Assembly (NCBI GenBank): GCA_019454835.1
Contig: JACFNP010000013.1
Coordinates: 1 to 64,000, forward strand
Reading direction: 5' to 3'
Length of the DNA stretch: 64,000 nt
Source of the DNA: Rubellimicrobium sp.
GTDB lineage: Bacteria > Pseudomonadota > Alphaproteobacteria > Rhodobacterales > Rhodobacteraceae
Every line of letters starts with the position of its first letter. Position 1 is the stretch's first letter. The notes beneath the pieces are model-generated. The model did no database searches, was not told the DNA's origin, and saw only the letters and a list, made by a program, of their open reading frames with translations. A program made the position numbers and the translations under genes. This document shows positions 16,456 to 25,382 of the stretch, one piece after another.

Positions 16456-16489
16456 CCGTCATTGCGAGGTGCAAGCCGAAGCAACCCCT
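16456..16489. repeat. Palindromic interspersed repeat, copy 4 (solo left arm)
   Basis: Only the left half is present: ccgtcattgcgaggtgcaag followed by ccgaagcaacccc; no matching right arm occurs in the next 200 bases. It is a decayed or truncated copy about 105 bases after copy 3, preceded by the same gcggcatgtt flank as other copies. Confidence 0.75.
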
Positions 16490-16718
16490 TCCAGAACATC
16501 CTCCAAGGCGCCGACGCGCGGGTGGCGGCAGATGCCCCCGGCGCACGGCGTGGCACTACGGATGCCGGACCTGTTGCGGCGGCGGCAGCGCCCGGATCGC
16601 GCGGGAATGCTGTTGCGGCGACCGCCAAGCAATCGTTGCGCGGCAGTATGGTTTGCCCTAGCGTAACCCTGCACGCCTTTTCGGACCTCATGACCGAGGC
16701 AACCGGAGGAGAGCATCC
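16490..16718. other. Upstream region of dctP; no gene seen
   Basis: Beyond the solo repeat arm I see no credible coding frame. The segment must hold the dctPQM promoter but no clear -35/-10 pair stands out. A strong ribosome-binding site (ggagga at 16705-16710) precedes the dctP ATG. Confidence 0.4.
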
Positions 16719-17716
16719 ATGATGAACCACCCCTTCACCGTTTTGCGCCGCACCTTCCTTGCATCGGCCGCCGCACTTGCCGTTGTCGCCTTTGCAGGCC
16801 CGGCTGCCGCGCAGCGGTGTTGCGCTTCGCCCATGTCTACGAACCCTCGACGATCTTCCACGAGGCCATCCTGCGCGCGGCCGACGAAATCGCCGAGACC
16901 ACCGACGGGCGCTACACGATGGAGGTGTTCCCGTCCTCGTCGCTTGGCAACGAGGAGGCGATCAACGAGGGCCTCAGCCTTGGTTCCGTCGATGCGATCT
17001 ACACCGGCCCGGCCTTCATGGCGCAAAGCTCGCCCGACATCGGCATCGCCGACTATCCGTTCGTCTTCCGCGACTTTGCCCATTGGGAGGCATTCTGGAA
17101 CAGCGACCTGCTTGACGAGATGTCGCAAGCCTATACCGAGGCCACCGGCAACGTCCTGGTCGCACATACCTATTATGGCGCGCGGCAGATCACCTCGAAC
17201 CGGCCGATCCTGCAGCCTTCGGACATGCAGGGCCTGAAGATCCGCGTGCCCAACGCCCCGGCCTACACGCTGTTCCCGCTTGCGGTCGGGGCCAACCCGA
17301 CGCCGATGGCGCTGGGCGAGGTCTATCTGGGCCTGCAGCAGGGCGTCGTCGACGCGCAGGAAAACCCGCTGCCGACCATCTTTGCGGCACAGTTCCACGA
17401 GGTGCAGAGCGACATCAGCCTGACCTCGCACACGATCGCGACCCTGACCACCATCGTCTCGGGCATCACCATCGCCTCGATGTCGGACGAGGACCGCGAC
17501 GCGGTCTTTACCGCGCTGCGCAATGCCGCCGCCTGGGCCGACCAGCGCGTGATCGACCAGGAGAACGAACTGGTGGCGTTCTTCGAGAGCCAGGGCGTTG
17601 CGGTCCACGAGGTCGACCGGCAGCCGTTCATCGACGCGGTCAAGCCCTATCTCGCCTCGGACGACATGCCCTGGGGGCCGGGCATCTACGAGCGGCTCGA
17701 GGCCATCGGCCAGTAG
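16719..17716 (+). pseudogene. dctP: TRAP transporter solute-binding protein DctP, apparent frameshift after the signal peptide
   Basis: Periplasmic binding protein of a TRAP importer. The ATG at 16719 (GGAGGA eight bases upstream) opens a frame for a signal peptide, FLASAAALAVVAFAGPAAAQ. The mature domain (VLRFAHVYEPSTIFHEAILRAADEIAE through NAPAYTLFPLAVGANPTPM to the end) runs in another frame from about 16815. One extra G near 16815 would rejoin them as AAQ-AVLRFAHVYEP and give about 332 residues, the normal DctP length. So one base is missing near 16812-16817: a real inactivating mutation or a sequence error. The mature part has no other damage. First gene of dctPQM plus an enolase-superfamily dehydratase, so the ligand is probably a sugar acid. 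Confidence 0.85.
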
Positions 17717-17740
17717 GCTGTACGCAGTTGCATCACAAAG

Positions 17741-17763
17741 CGGGCGGCCTGCGGGGCCGCCCG
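17741..17763 (+). terminator. Hairpin after dctP
   Basis: Nine-bp GC stem (cgggcggcc / ggccgcccg) with a five-base loop and no T-run, directly after the binding-protein gene and before dctQ. Its position inside the operon suggests transcript stabilisation or partial termination, keeping the binding protein in excess over the membrane subunits. Confidence 0.6.
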
Positions 17764-17782
17764 GCTTCAGACGGGTGACCCC

Positions 17783-18300
17783 ATGGCCGAGCCTTCCCAC
17801 AGCCCGAGCTTGACGCCGGGCTGATCGCCGAGATCGACCTCGCCAACGACCGCATCGACGACATCTCGTGGTGGGATGCGCCGGTCCTCGCGGTGTTCTG
17901 GATCCTGATGCTCGTCGTCTTCCTGCAGTTCGTCTCGCGCTACGTGTTCAACAGCTCGATTCCCTGGACCGAGGAGGTCGCGCGCTATCTGATGATCGTG
18001 GTGGCCTTTGCCGGGTCGATCATCTGCGCGCGCAAGAATTCGCATATCTTCCTCGATTTCTTCCATCTCTATATCCCGGCACGGGCCTCGAAATGGCTGT
18101 TTGCCGCCATGGATGCGGTCACCACGGTCTTTTTCGCCTATGCGGCCTGGACCGGAATCACCCTGGTCCAGCGCACCGGCAACCAGCGGATGATCTCGAT
18201 CGACGTGTCGCGCAGCTATCTGATCTGGGTCGTGGTCATCAGCCTCGCGCTGACCGCCGCCGTCACCCTCTACCGCCTCGTCAAGACCCTGAGGAGCTGA
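17783..18300 (+). pseudogene. dctQ: TRAP transporter small permease DctQ, apparent frameshift near the start
   Basis: Small membrane subunit of the TRAP importer. The long intact frame covers FWILMLVVFLQFVSRYVFNSSIPWTEEVARYLMI through four membrane segments to the stop at 18300. It extends upstream as PELDAGLIAEIDLANDRIDD without any start codon before a stop. The expected ATG at 17783 (MAEPSH) is in a different frame; one base missing near 17801-17803 would join them into a normal 172-residue DctQ. If initiation used GTG 17893 the first membrane helix would be cut. This is the second single-base defect in one operon, so sequence error should be considered alongside decay. Confidence 0.75.
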
Positions 18301-18303
18301 ACC

Positions 18304-19581
18304 ATGGGCCTTGCCCTGCTTTTCATCGTGCTCGCGGTCCTGCTGATCGGCGGTGCGCCGGTTGCGGTGGCGCTGGGGGCGGCGTCGCTTGTCTATATCT
18401 TCATCGCGGGGCTGCCGCCGGTCACGATGCTGCACACGATGATCAACGGCGTGAACAGCTTCACTCTGCTGGCGGTGCCGTTCTTCATCATGGTCGGGCA
18501 TCTGATGAATACCGGCGGCATCACGACGCGCATCTTCACCTTCGCCCGCGCGCTGGTCGGCTGGCTGCCCGGCGGGCTGGGTCATGTGAACGTCGGTGCG
18601 AGCGTCATCTTCGCGGGCATGTCGGGTGCCGCCGTCGCCGATGCCGGGGGCCTGGGCAATATCGAGATCAAGGCGATGCGCGATGCGGGCTATGACATCG
18701 ACTTTTCGGTCGGGATCACCGCCGCGTCGTCAACCATCGGCCCGATCATTCCGCCGTCGCTGCCGCTGATCATCTACGGCGTGATCGCCTCGACCTCGAT
18801 CGGCCAGCTATTCGCCGCCGGGGTCGTGCCCGGCTTCATGATGGCGATCGCGCTGATGATCATGGTGTCGTGGTACGCCAGGCGGCGCAACTATCCGCGC
18901 GACGAGGCATTCAACTTCCGCAATCTCGGCGCGGCGACGAAATCGGCCTTCCTGCCGTTGCTGACCCCGGCGATCATCATCGGCGGCATCGGCACCGGCG
19001 CCTTCACCCCCACCGAGGCTGCGGTCGTCGCGGTCGTCTATGCGCTGATCCTCGGCGGGCTGGTCTACCGCACGCTCACCTGGCGGCACCTGCTGCGCGT
19101 CACCATGGATACGGTCGAGACCACCGCCGCGATCCTGATGATCGTTGCCACCGCAGCGATCTTCGCGTGGATCCTCACCGCCAACCAGTCGGCGCTGCAC
19201 GTCACCAATTTCATCCTCGGCCTGACCGACAACAAGCATGTCATCCTGCTCCTGATGATGGCGGTGATCCTCGTGGTCGGCTGCTTCATGGAGACGATTG
19301 CCGCGCTCACCATCCTCGTGCCGGTGCTGCTGCCGGTGGCGGCGACGATCGGCGTCGATCCGGTGCATCTGGGCATCATCGTCGTCCTCAACCTGATGAT
19401 CGGCCTGCTGACGCCGCCGGTCGGCATGGTGCTTTATGTCCTGTCGCGGGTGTCGGGGGTCCGGTTCGAGGATTGCGTGCGGGCGACGGCACCGTTTCTT
19501 GTGCCGCTGCTGATCGTGCTCATGCTGCTGGTGTTCATCCCCGAGCTGAGCCTGTGGCTGCCGACGATGCTTTATCGCTGA
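18304..19581 (+). CDS. dctM: TRAP transporter large permease DctM
   Basis: 425-residue integral membrane protein, intact, starting three bases after the dctQ stop with GAGGAG just upstream. It carries the family's multi-helix layout with GMSGAAVADAGGLGNIEIKAM and ASSTIGPIIPPSLPLIIYG, conserved loops of the DctM/ion-transporter fold, and LTPPVGMVLYVLSRVSG near the C-terminus. DctM is the transport channel, driven by the sodium or proton gradient and fed by DctP. Its intact frame beside two frameshifted partners argues that the defects are recent or artefactual. Confidence 0.95.
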   Translation: MGLALLFIVLAVLLIGGAPVAVALGAASLVYIFIAGLPPVTMLHTMINGVNSFTLLAVPFFIMVGHLMNTGGITTRIFTFARALVGWLPGGLGHVNVGASVIFAGMSGAAVADAGGLGNIEIKAMRDAGYDIDFSVGITAASSTIGPIIPPSLPLIIYGVIASTSIGQLFAAGVVPGFMMAIALMIMVSWYARRRNYPRDEAFNFRNLGAATKSAFLPLLTPAIIIGGIGTGAFTPTEAAVVAVVYALILGGLVYRTLTWRHLLRVTMDTVETTAAILMIVATAAIFAWILTANQSALHVTNFILGLTDNKHVILLLMMAVILVVGCFMETIAALTILVPVLLPVAATIGVDPVHLGIIVVLNLMIGLLTPPVGMVLYVLSRVSGVRFEDCVRATAPFLVPLLIVLMLLVFIPELSLWLPTMLYR

Positions 19582-19592
19582 GGGTGGCTGAC

Positions 19593-20702
19593 ATGAAGAT
19601 AACCGCAATTCACACCTTCATCCTGCATGTGCCGGTCACGCGCGGCAGCATTTCCGACAGCCTGCACAGCCTGACCCACTGGGGTGCACCCGGCGTCGTG
19701 ATCGAGACCGATGCCGGGATCACCGGCTACGGCTATTCGGGCACCCATGCGCATCTGCCGTCCGACCGCCTGATCACGCAATGTATCGACGACAGCCTTG
19801 CCGCGCTGGTCCTTGGCCGCGACCCGCGCGAGGTGACGGCGCTGTGGCACGAGATGACGCGCTTTCCGCCGCTGCAATGGGTCGGGCGCGGGGGGATCGT
19901 GCAACTGGCCATCGGTGCGGTGGACGTGGCGCTGTGGGACATCAAGGCCAAGGCCGCCGGGCAGCCGCTGTGGCAGTTGATGGGCGGCACCGCGCGCCCG
20001 ATCCGCGCCTACAATACCGACGGCGGCTGGCTGAACTGGCCGCTGGAAACCCTGGTCGCCGACTGCCGCCGCCTGGTCGAGGACGAGGGTTACTCGGGCG
20101 TGAAGATCAAGGTCGGCAGCGACCTCCTGACCGACGACATCCGCAGGCTCGGGGCGGTGCGCCGTGCCATCGGTCCCGATGTCACGCTGGCGGTTGATGC
20201 CAACGGGCGCATGGACCTGCCGCAGGCGATCCGCTTTGGTCCGGCGCTGGCCGACAATGACGTGATGTGGTTCGAGGAGCCGCTCTGGTACGATGACATC
20301 GCCGGTCATCGCCGCCTCGCGCGCGTGATTTCCACGCCGGTCGCCCTGGGCGAGCAGCTTTACCTGCCCGAGAATTTCCAGGCCTTCCTCGATGCCGAGG
20401 CCGTCCATTTCGTGCAGCCCGATGTCGCGCGCCTCGGCGGCGTGACGCCGTGGATCCGGGTCGCCGACATGGCCGCCGGTCGCGCCCTGCCGGTCGTGTC
20501 CCATGTCGGCGACATGATGCAGACCCACCTCCACACCGCCATCGGCCATCCGGCCTGCACCATGCTCGAATACATCCCCTGGATGCGCGAGTGTTTCACC
20601 GAACCGGCCACGGTGCGCGACGGCTGGTTCCTCGTTCCCGAAGAGCCGGGCGCAGGCACCACGCTGCGCCCCGATGCGATCACCCGGTTCGGGGTCGGTT
20701 AG
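19593..20702 (+). CDS. Mandelate racemase-type enolase superfamily enzyme, probable sugar-acid dehydratase
   Basis: 369 residues, start ATG 19593. Active-site residues match mandelate racemase with a constant offset of seven: Lys171 and Lys173 (GVKIKVG), metal ligands Asp202 (VDANG), Glu228 (WFEEP) and Glu254 (LGEQ), and the His304-Asp277 dyad (VVSHVGD; QPDVAR). The KxK plus His-Asp arrangement places it in the mandelate racemase subgroup, where most members dehydrate aldonic or uronic sugar acids to 2-keto-3-deoxy acids. It is 11 bases after dctM and surely part of the same operon, so the TRAP cargo is presumably its substrate. The specific acid cannot be told from sequence. Confidence 0.88.
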   Translation: MKITAIHTFILHVPVTRGSISDSLHSLTHWGAPGVVIETDAGITGYGYSGTHAHLPSDRLITQCIDDSLAALVLGRDPREVTALWHEMTRFPPLQWVGRGGIVQLAIGAVDVALWDIKAKAAGQPLWQLMGGTARPIRAYNTDGGWLNWPLETLVADCRRLVEDEGYSGVKIKVGSDLLTDDIRRLGAVRRAIGPDVTLAVDANGRMDLPQAIRFGPALADNDVMWFEEPLWYDDIAGHRRLARVISTPVALGEQLYLPENFQAFLDAEAVHFVQPDVARLGGVTPWIRVADMAAGRALPVVSHVGDMMQTHLHTAIGHPACTMLEYIPWMRECFTEPATVRDGWFLVPEEPGAGTTLRPDAITRFGVG

Positions 20703-20780
20703 AGCGGCCCGATTCCGGACCGGGACCGCTTCGATCTTGCCAGCCCACCGGAAGGGCACCGCCCGGTCGCGCAGCCCCCT

Positions 20781-21761
20781 TCACCCGTTATCCGTCAGCC
20801 GCACATAGATCGCCGTCACCAGCAGGATGATGCCGCCGAAGATGATGCGCCGCGCGCCTTCGGGCATCTGCAGCAGGGTGAGCAGCGTGCCCAGCACGGT
20901 CAGGATCAGGGCGCCGACGATGGTGCCCGCATAGGATCCCCGGCCGCCGAAGATCGAGGTGCCGCCGATCACCGCCGCCGCGACCGAGGGCAGCAGCAGC
21001 GGGTCGGCCAGCGACAGCGATGTCGTGCGGATGATCCCGGCATAAAGCAGCCCCGTCACCCCGGCGATCAGCGCGACCAGCACATAAAGCGCGAAATAGA
21101 GCTGCCAGGGGCGAAGCCCGGACAGCCGCGCGGCCCTTTCGTTGGCGCCGGCCGCGTAGAGCATCCGGCCAAAGCCGGTGCGGTTCTGCACGAAGAACAC
21201 GAAGGCCGCGAAAGGCACGAACAGGAACAGCGCATTCGGCACCGACCTCGTGCGCCCCGTCCCCAGCCATTCGAGAACCGGCGCGACCTCGGACCCCGTG
21301 GCGATGGTGTAGCGCTGGTAGACCTGCAGGCAGCCGATGCCGATCAGCCCCGAACCCAGCGTCATGATCAGCGGATGCACCCGGCAGATGGCGACGCCAA
21401 AGCCGTTCAGCAGCCCGATCAGCACCGCAGGCACCAGCGCGATGAAAATCCCCCAGCCCTGTCCGAAATGCGGCACCAGCGTCGCCATGACGAAGCCGGT
21501 GATCGTCGCCACCGCCGCCGCCGACAGGTCGATGCCGCCGGTATACATGGTCAGCGTCTGGCAGGCGGCCAGCATCGCCAGCGGGATCGCGAATTTCACC
21601 GTGTTGCCGATCCAGCGCTCGTTCACGATGCCCGGCGACAGGTATTCGAGCAGCGCCACCAGCGCCACCAGCAGCACGATCAGCGCGATGATCGGCGTCT
21701 CGCGCAGCCACAGCAGCGCGCGGCGGCCGGGGCCGTCCGGCTGAAGGCTTGCATCGCTCAT
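20781..21761 (-). CDS. Sugar ABC transporter permease (RbsC family), second permease
   Basis: 326-residue membrane protein; ATG 21761 overlaps the stop of the other permease by four bases. Typical RbsC/AraH marks are LTMYTGGIDLSAAAVATITGFVMATLV and SVAAAVIGGTSIFGGRGSYAGTIVGALIL, with about nine or ten membrane helices. Last gene of a leftward operon: binding protein, two-domain ATPase, permease 1, permease 2. Two different permeases point to a heterodimeric channel, as in YtfT-YjfF of the galactofuranose importer, rather than the RbsC homodimer. Confidence 0.92.
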   Translation of the reverse strand: MSDASLQPDGPGRRALLWLRETPIIALIVLLVALVALLEYLSPGIVNERWIGNTVKFAIPLAMLAACQTLTMYTGGIDLSAAAVATITGFVMATLVPHFGQGWGIFIALVPAVLIGLLNGFGVAICRVHPLIMTLGSGLIGIGCLQVYQRYTIATGSEVAPVLEWLGTGRTRSVPNALFLFVPFAAFVFFVQNRTGFGRMLYAAGANERAARLSGLRPWQLYFALYVLVALIAGVTGLLYAGIIRTTSLSLADPLLLPSVAAAVIGGTSIFGGRGSYAGTIVGALILTVLGTLLTLLQMPEGARRIIFGGIILLVTAIYVRLTDNG

Positions 21762-22717
21762 CGGCGTTTCTCCCTCAGCGCAACAAGACCGCCGATCATG
21801 ACGACGACGGCCATGATCGTGCCCTCGACGATGGTCGTGACGTTCGGATCGACCGACATCAGCGTCAGGTCCAGCCGCGCCAGCCGCAGGATGAAGACGG
21901 CGATGACCGGCCCGAGGATGCCGCCGATCCCGCCGGTCAGGGCCACGCCGCCCAGCACCGCCGCCGCGACCGAGGCCATGAGATAGGGGCCGGGGATCGG
22001 CTCGCCCACGCCGGTGGACAGCGTCAGCGACAGCCCGCCCAGCGCCGCGAGCATCCCGCCGATGGCATAGGCTGCCACCCGCGTCGGCCCGACGGCCACG
22101 CCCGAGCGAAAGGCCGCAGTCTGGTCCGAGCCGATGGCATAGATCGACAGCCCCAGTTTCGAGCGGCGCAGCGACCACCAGATGCCGCCGATGACCACGG
22201 CCATCACCAGTGCCGCCTGTGGCAGCCAGCGCAGGCCGGGCAACGGCACCTGCCCGAGGATCAGTTCGCGCAGCCACGGCGTCGCCGTGCCGCCCGGCCC
22301 GTTCAGGATCAGCAGCGCCACGCCGCCCCAGACATACATCATCGCCAGCGTCACGACGATATCGGGCACGCGGCTCAGCACCACCGCCACCCCGTTCACC
22401 GCCCCCATGGCCGCGCCTGCAAGCATGACGACAAGCAGTGCCGGAACCGTCCCGGCGACACCCCATTTGGCCATCAGCACGGCAGATAATGTGCCGCCGA
22501 CCGCCATCATGCTGGCCACCGACAGCTCGATCCCGCCCGCGATGATGGTGATCGACATGGCGGCGGTGGCAAAGGCATAGGGCAGCGCGGCGCGGGTCAC
22601 GCTTTCGAGGCCCGAGATTCCGAAACCCGGCTGGATGATCCGGGTGAGTCCGAGCATCAGCACGAACAGCACCGCAAGCCCCGTCACCCAGTAATGGCGC
22701 GCGAGAAACCGCCTCAT
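21758..22717 (-). CDS. Sugar ABC transporter permease (RbsC family), first permease
   Basis: 319 residues, ATG 22717 overlapping the ATPase stop (ATGA) and its own stop overlapping the next permease ATG. Motifs ITIIAGGIELSVASMMAVGGTLSAVLM and SVAAAVLGGVALTGGIGGILGPVIAVFILRL are those of the ribose/galactofuranose permease family. Pairs with the permease encoded just downstream. Confidence 0.92.
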   Translation of the reverse strand: MRRFLARHYWVTGLAVLFVLMLGLTRIIQPGFGISGLESVTRAALPYAFATAAMSITIIAGGIELSVASMMAVGGTLSAVLMAKWGVAGTVPALLVVMLAGAAMGAVNGVAVVLSRVPDIVVTLAMMYVWGGVALLILNGPGGTATPWLRELILGQVPLPGLRWLPQAALVMAVVIGGIWWSLRRSKLGLSIYAIGSDQTAAFRSGVAVGPTRVAAYAIGGMLAALGGLSLTLSTGVGEPIPGPYLMASVAAAVLGGVALTGGIGGILGPVIAVFILRLARLDLTLMSVDPNVTTIVEGTIMAVVVMIGGLVALREKRR

Positions 22718-24267
22718 GCCGGGGCGCCCGCAGCGGTTTCGCGGTCCCTGGCGGTCAGCCCGTAGGCGGCGCGGAGCAGATGCGCCTCGTCGGCCTCGCC
22801 CGCCGGGATTTCATCGACCAGCCGACCGCCGAAGATCACGATGGTGCGGTCGCAGGCCTGTTCGACCTCGGCCAGTTCGGAGGTGTAATACAGTATCGCC
22901 GCCCCCTGCGCCGCAAGGTCGCGGCAAAGCTGATAGATCTGGCGCTTGGTGCGCACGTCGATCCCGCGCGTCGGGTCGAAGAGCAGCAGCGTTCGGACGC
23001 CATGCGCGATCCAGCGCCCGATGGTGACCTTCTGCTGGTTGCCCCCCGAAAGACGGCGAACCTCGCCCATGGCGCGGGTGTCGATCTGCAACCGCTCGAC
23101 CGCCGCCTGCACGCGCGCGGCCTCGGCCCGCATCGGGATTGCGCCCCAGTTGCGGGCGCGCGCGACACCGGGCAGCGCGATATTGTCGCGCACCGAACGG
23201 ATCATCGCCAGCGCCTCGGCCCGGTTGCCGGGCACGAGCGTGATGCCGGCCGCGATGGCGTCGGCGGGATCGCGCAGCCGCACCGGCGCCCCGTCGATCA
23301 GCACCTGCCCGGCATCGGGGCGGCGAAATCCCGCGATGGCGTCGAAAAGTTCGTCCTGCCCCTGTCCTTCCAGACCGACGACGCCCAGCACCTCGCCCGC
23401 GCGCAGGGTGAACGAGACATTCTCGACCCTGCCCGCAACGCTCAGCCCGCGCAGTTCCAGTTGCGGCGGGCCGATCGTCCCGGCCTGCACCGGCGCGCGG
23501 GCAACCTGCGTCGCGGCATCCAGCTTCTGGCCGAGCATCAGTTCGACCACCTCCTCCTCGATCCCCGGCTCGACGGCCAGATCGCCGACCTTGGCCCCGT
23601 CGCGCAGCACCGTGGCGCGGTCGCAGATGTCGGCGATTTCCGAGAAGCGGTGCGAGATGTAGATGATCGCGCGGCCCCGGTCGGCCTCGGCCCGCACCGC
23701 TGCCAGAACGCGCTTCACAAGGTCGGTCGGCAGCGCCGCCGTCACCTCGTCCAGCAGCAGCACGTCGGGTTCCGCCGCCAGCGCCCGCGCGATGTCGAGG
23801 ATGCGCAGCGTCGCCAGCGGCAGCGCGCGGATCATGTCGTCAAGGCGCAGGTCATCGACCCCGAGTTCACGGACGCGCGCAAGGAATGCCTCGACCGGGG
23901 TGCCGCCGAGGCGCAGGTTCATCGCCACGTCCAGATCGGGGATCAGCGCCGGTTCCTGATAGACCGGGATCAGCCCGGCCCGGCGCGCGGCGGCGGGCGA
24001 GGCGAAGCGGCAGGGCCGCCCGTTCAGCGTGATCTCGCCGCCGTCGTGACGCAGCGCGCCGGTGAGGATCTTCACGAAGGTGGACTTGCCCGCGCCGTTG
24101 GCACCCATCAGGGCGACGATCTCGCCACGGTGCAGCGTGAGGCGCGCGTCACGCAAGGCCCGCACGGCGCCGAAGCTCTTTGCGATACCCTCCGCTTTCA
24201 GGATGGGGTCTCCGGTGGCCGCCATCTGTGCCGCGCCGCTCCTGTCTCGTGCCTGCCGGTCGTTCAT
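22714..24267 (-). CDS. Sugar ABC transporter two-domain ATPase (RbsA family) with degenerate first signature
   Basis: 517 residues with two nucleotide-binding domains. Domain 1 has an intact Walker A (GANGAGKST) and Walker B followed by Glu (VLLLDEVTAAL), but where the LSGGQ signature belongs it reads IRALPLATLRILDIARAL, with neither the Gly pair nor the Gln. Domain 2 has a proper signature (LSGGNQQKVTIGRW) but a Walker A without the lysine (GLEGQGQDEL). One composite ATP site is thus canonical and the other is doubly degenerate. RbsA-like proteins commonly have one weak site; losing the first signature so completely is unusual. Start ATG 24267; the first 20 residues are poorly conserved, so a later start is possible. 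Confidence 0.88.
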   Translation of the reverse strand: MNDRQARDRSGAAQMAATGDPILKAEGIAKSFGAVRALRDARLTLHRGEIVALMGANGAGKSTFVKILTGALRHDGGEITLNGRPCRFASPAAARRAGLIPVYQEPALIPDLDVAMNLRLGGTPVEAFLARVRELGVDDLRLDDMIRALPLATLRILDIARALAAEPDVLLLDEVTAALPTDLVKRVLAAVRAEADRGRAIIYISHRFSEIADICDRATVLRDGAKVGDLAVEPGIEEEVVELMLGQKLDAATQVARAPVQAGTIGPPQLELRGLSVAGRVENVSFTLRAGEVLGVVGLEGQGQDELFDAIAGFRRPDAGQVLIDGAPVRLRDPADAIAAGITLVPGNRAEALAMIRSVRDNIALPGVARARNWGAIPMRAEAARVQAAVERLQIDTRAMGEVRRLSGGNQQKVTIGRWIAHGVRTLLLFDPTRGIDVRTKRQIYQLCRDLAAQGAAILYYTSELAEVEQACDRTIVIFGGRLVDEIPAGEADEAHLLRAAYGLTARDRETAAGAPA

Positions 24268-24270
24268 GTG

Positions 24271-24297
24271 CAGGCCCCCGGAACCTCCGGGGGCCTG
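24271..24297 (-). terminator. Hairpin between sugar-binding protein and ATPase genes
   Basis: Perfect 11-bp stem (caggcccccgg / ccgggggcctg) with a five-base loop, filling the 43-base gap inside the operon. No T-run follows. Probably an mRNA-stabilising or partial-termination element that raises binding-protein expression above the downstream genes. Confidence 0.7.
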
Positions 24298-24310
24298 CCT
24301 GTCGGCGTGA

Positions 24311-25336
24311 TTATTCGCCGGGGCCGTCGCAGGCGATGATCTGGTCCATCGTGTAGGTGGTCCAGCCCGGAATCTCGACCGAGACCGGCCATTCGGGATC
24401 GAGATTCGGGTTCTGCGCGGCGGCGATGGCGGCGCGGCCCTCGTCCGTCGTGTTGGCCCAGATCGAGGGGGTGACGTGGACGGTATGTTCCGCAGGCGGG
24501 TTGCCGTCGAGGATCTGCAACGCGAGCGTCAGACCCGCGCCGCCGATCGAGCCGGGGTTCGACACGGCCGCACCCTCAAGGCCGTCAGCCGCGGCAAGCT
24601 GGCCCACGAAGCCCGCATTGTCGGCGCCGACCACCGGCACGAACGGTTCGTCAGATTCGACGAAGGCATCGACGATCACGTTGTCGATCCCCGAGGTCCA
24701 GACGCCGTCGAACGGGATGCCCGAGGCGATGAAGTCGAGCATCTGCTGCTTGCCCTGGTCCTGCTGCCAGTTGGTGAAGACCTCCTGCACGACCGAGATG
24801 CCGGGGAATTCGGCCATCGCGCGCTGCACGCCTGCATCGCGGTCGTTGTCCGCCCCCGCACCGGCGGCGCCGCGCATGTAGAAGAACCGGCCTTCGCCGC
24901 CCATCTGTTCAAACAGCCAGTGCGCGCCGAGATAGCCGTATTCCTCCTGGTCGTTCGAGATGTTGTAGGCGCTGGGTTCGGTCACGGCCTGATCGACCGC
25001 GACGACGACGATGCCCGCGTCGGTTGCCTCCTTGATCGCCGGGTTCACCGCGTCCGCCGAGGCCGGATTCACCACGATGGCATCGACACCGGCCTGAATC
25101 AGGTTGCGGATATCCTCGAGCTGACCTGCCGCGTCGGTGTTGCGGTGGGCGATGTTCAGGCTGGCGACCTGGCCCGACGCCAGCGCCTGCGCCTTGATCG
25201 CGCAGACCATTTCCTCGCGCCAGCCGTTGCCCTGAACGGTGTTCGACACACCGATGACATAGCCGTCGGCCATCGCCATTCCCGCGATACCCGACAGAAG
25301 CGCGGTCGCTGCCGCGCCTTGCAGAAGTCTTGTCAT
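24311..25336 (-). CDS. Sugar ABC transporter substrate-binding protein (RbsB/YtfQ type)
   Basis: 341 residues from ATG 25336, with GGAG about ten bases upstream. Signal peptide LLQGAAATALLSGIAGMAMA, then DGYVIGVSNTVQGNGWREEM, the usual opening of periplasmic-binding-fold I sugar receptors. Ligand-site features: NPASADAVNPAIKEATDAGI, VAVDQAV and GVWTSGIDNVIVDAF. First gene of the importer operon reading left, after an isomerase 46 bases upstream. The ligand is probably a pentose, hexose or polyol processed by the neighbouring isomerases and dehydrogenases. Confidence 0.9.
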   Translation of the reverse strand: MTRLLQGAAATALLSGIAGMAMADGYVIGVSNTVQGNGWREEMVCAIKAQALASGQVASLNIAHRNTDAAGQLEDIRNLIQAGVDAIVVNPASADAVNPAIKEATDAGIVVVAVDQAVTEPSAYNISNDQEEYGYLGAHWLFEQMGGEGRFFYMRGAAGAGADNDRDAGVQRAMAEFPGISVVQEVFTNWQQDQGKQQMLDFIASGIPFDGVWTSGIDNVIVDAFVESDEPFVPVVGADNAGFVGQLAAADGLEGAAVSNPGSIGGAGLTLALQILDGNPPAEHTVHVTPSIWANTTDEGRAAIAAAQNPNLDPEWPVSVEIPGWTTYTMDQIIACDGPGE

Positions 25337-25382
25337 GTCCGGTTTCTCCCTGATCTGGACGCCTTGCAAATGATTAATGATC

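Noticed and set aside
16817-17716. Treating the mature DctP frame as a complete cytoplasmic protein starting at GTG 16817
   Set aside because: It would lack a signal peptide, whereas an ideal one lies directly upstream in another frame with a strong ribosome site; a one-base frameshift explains the data better.
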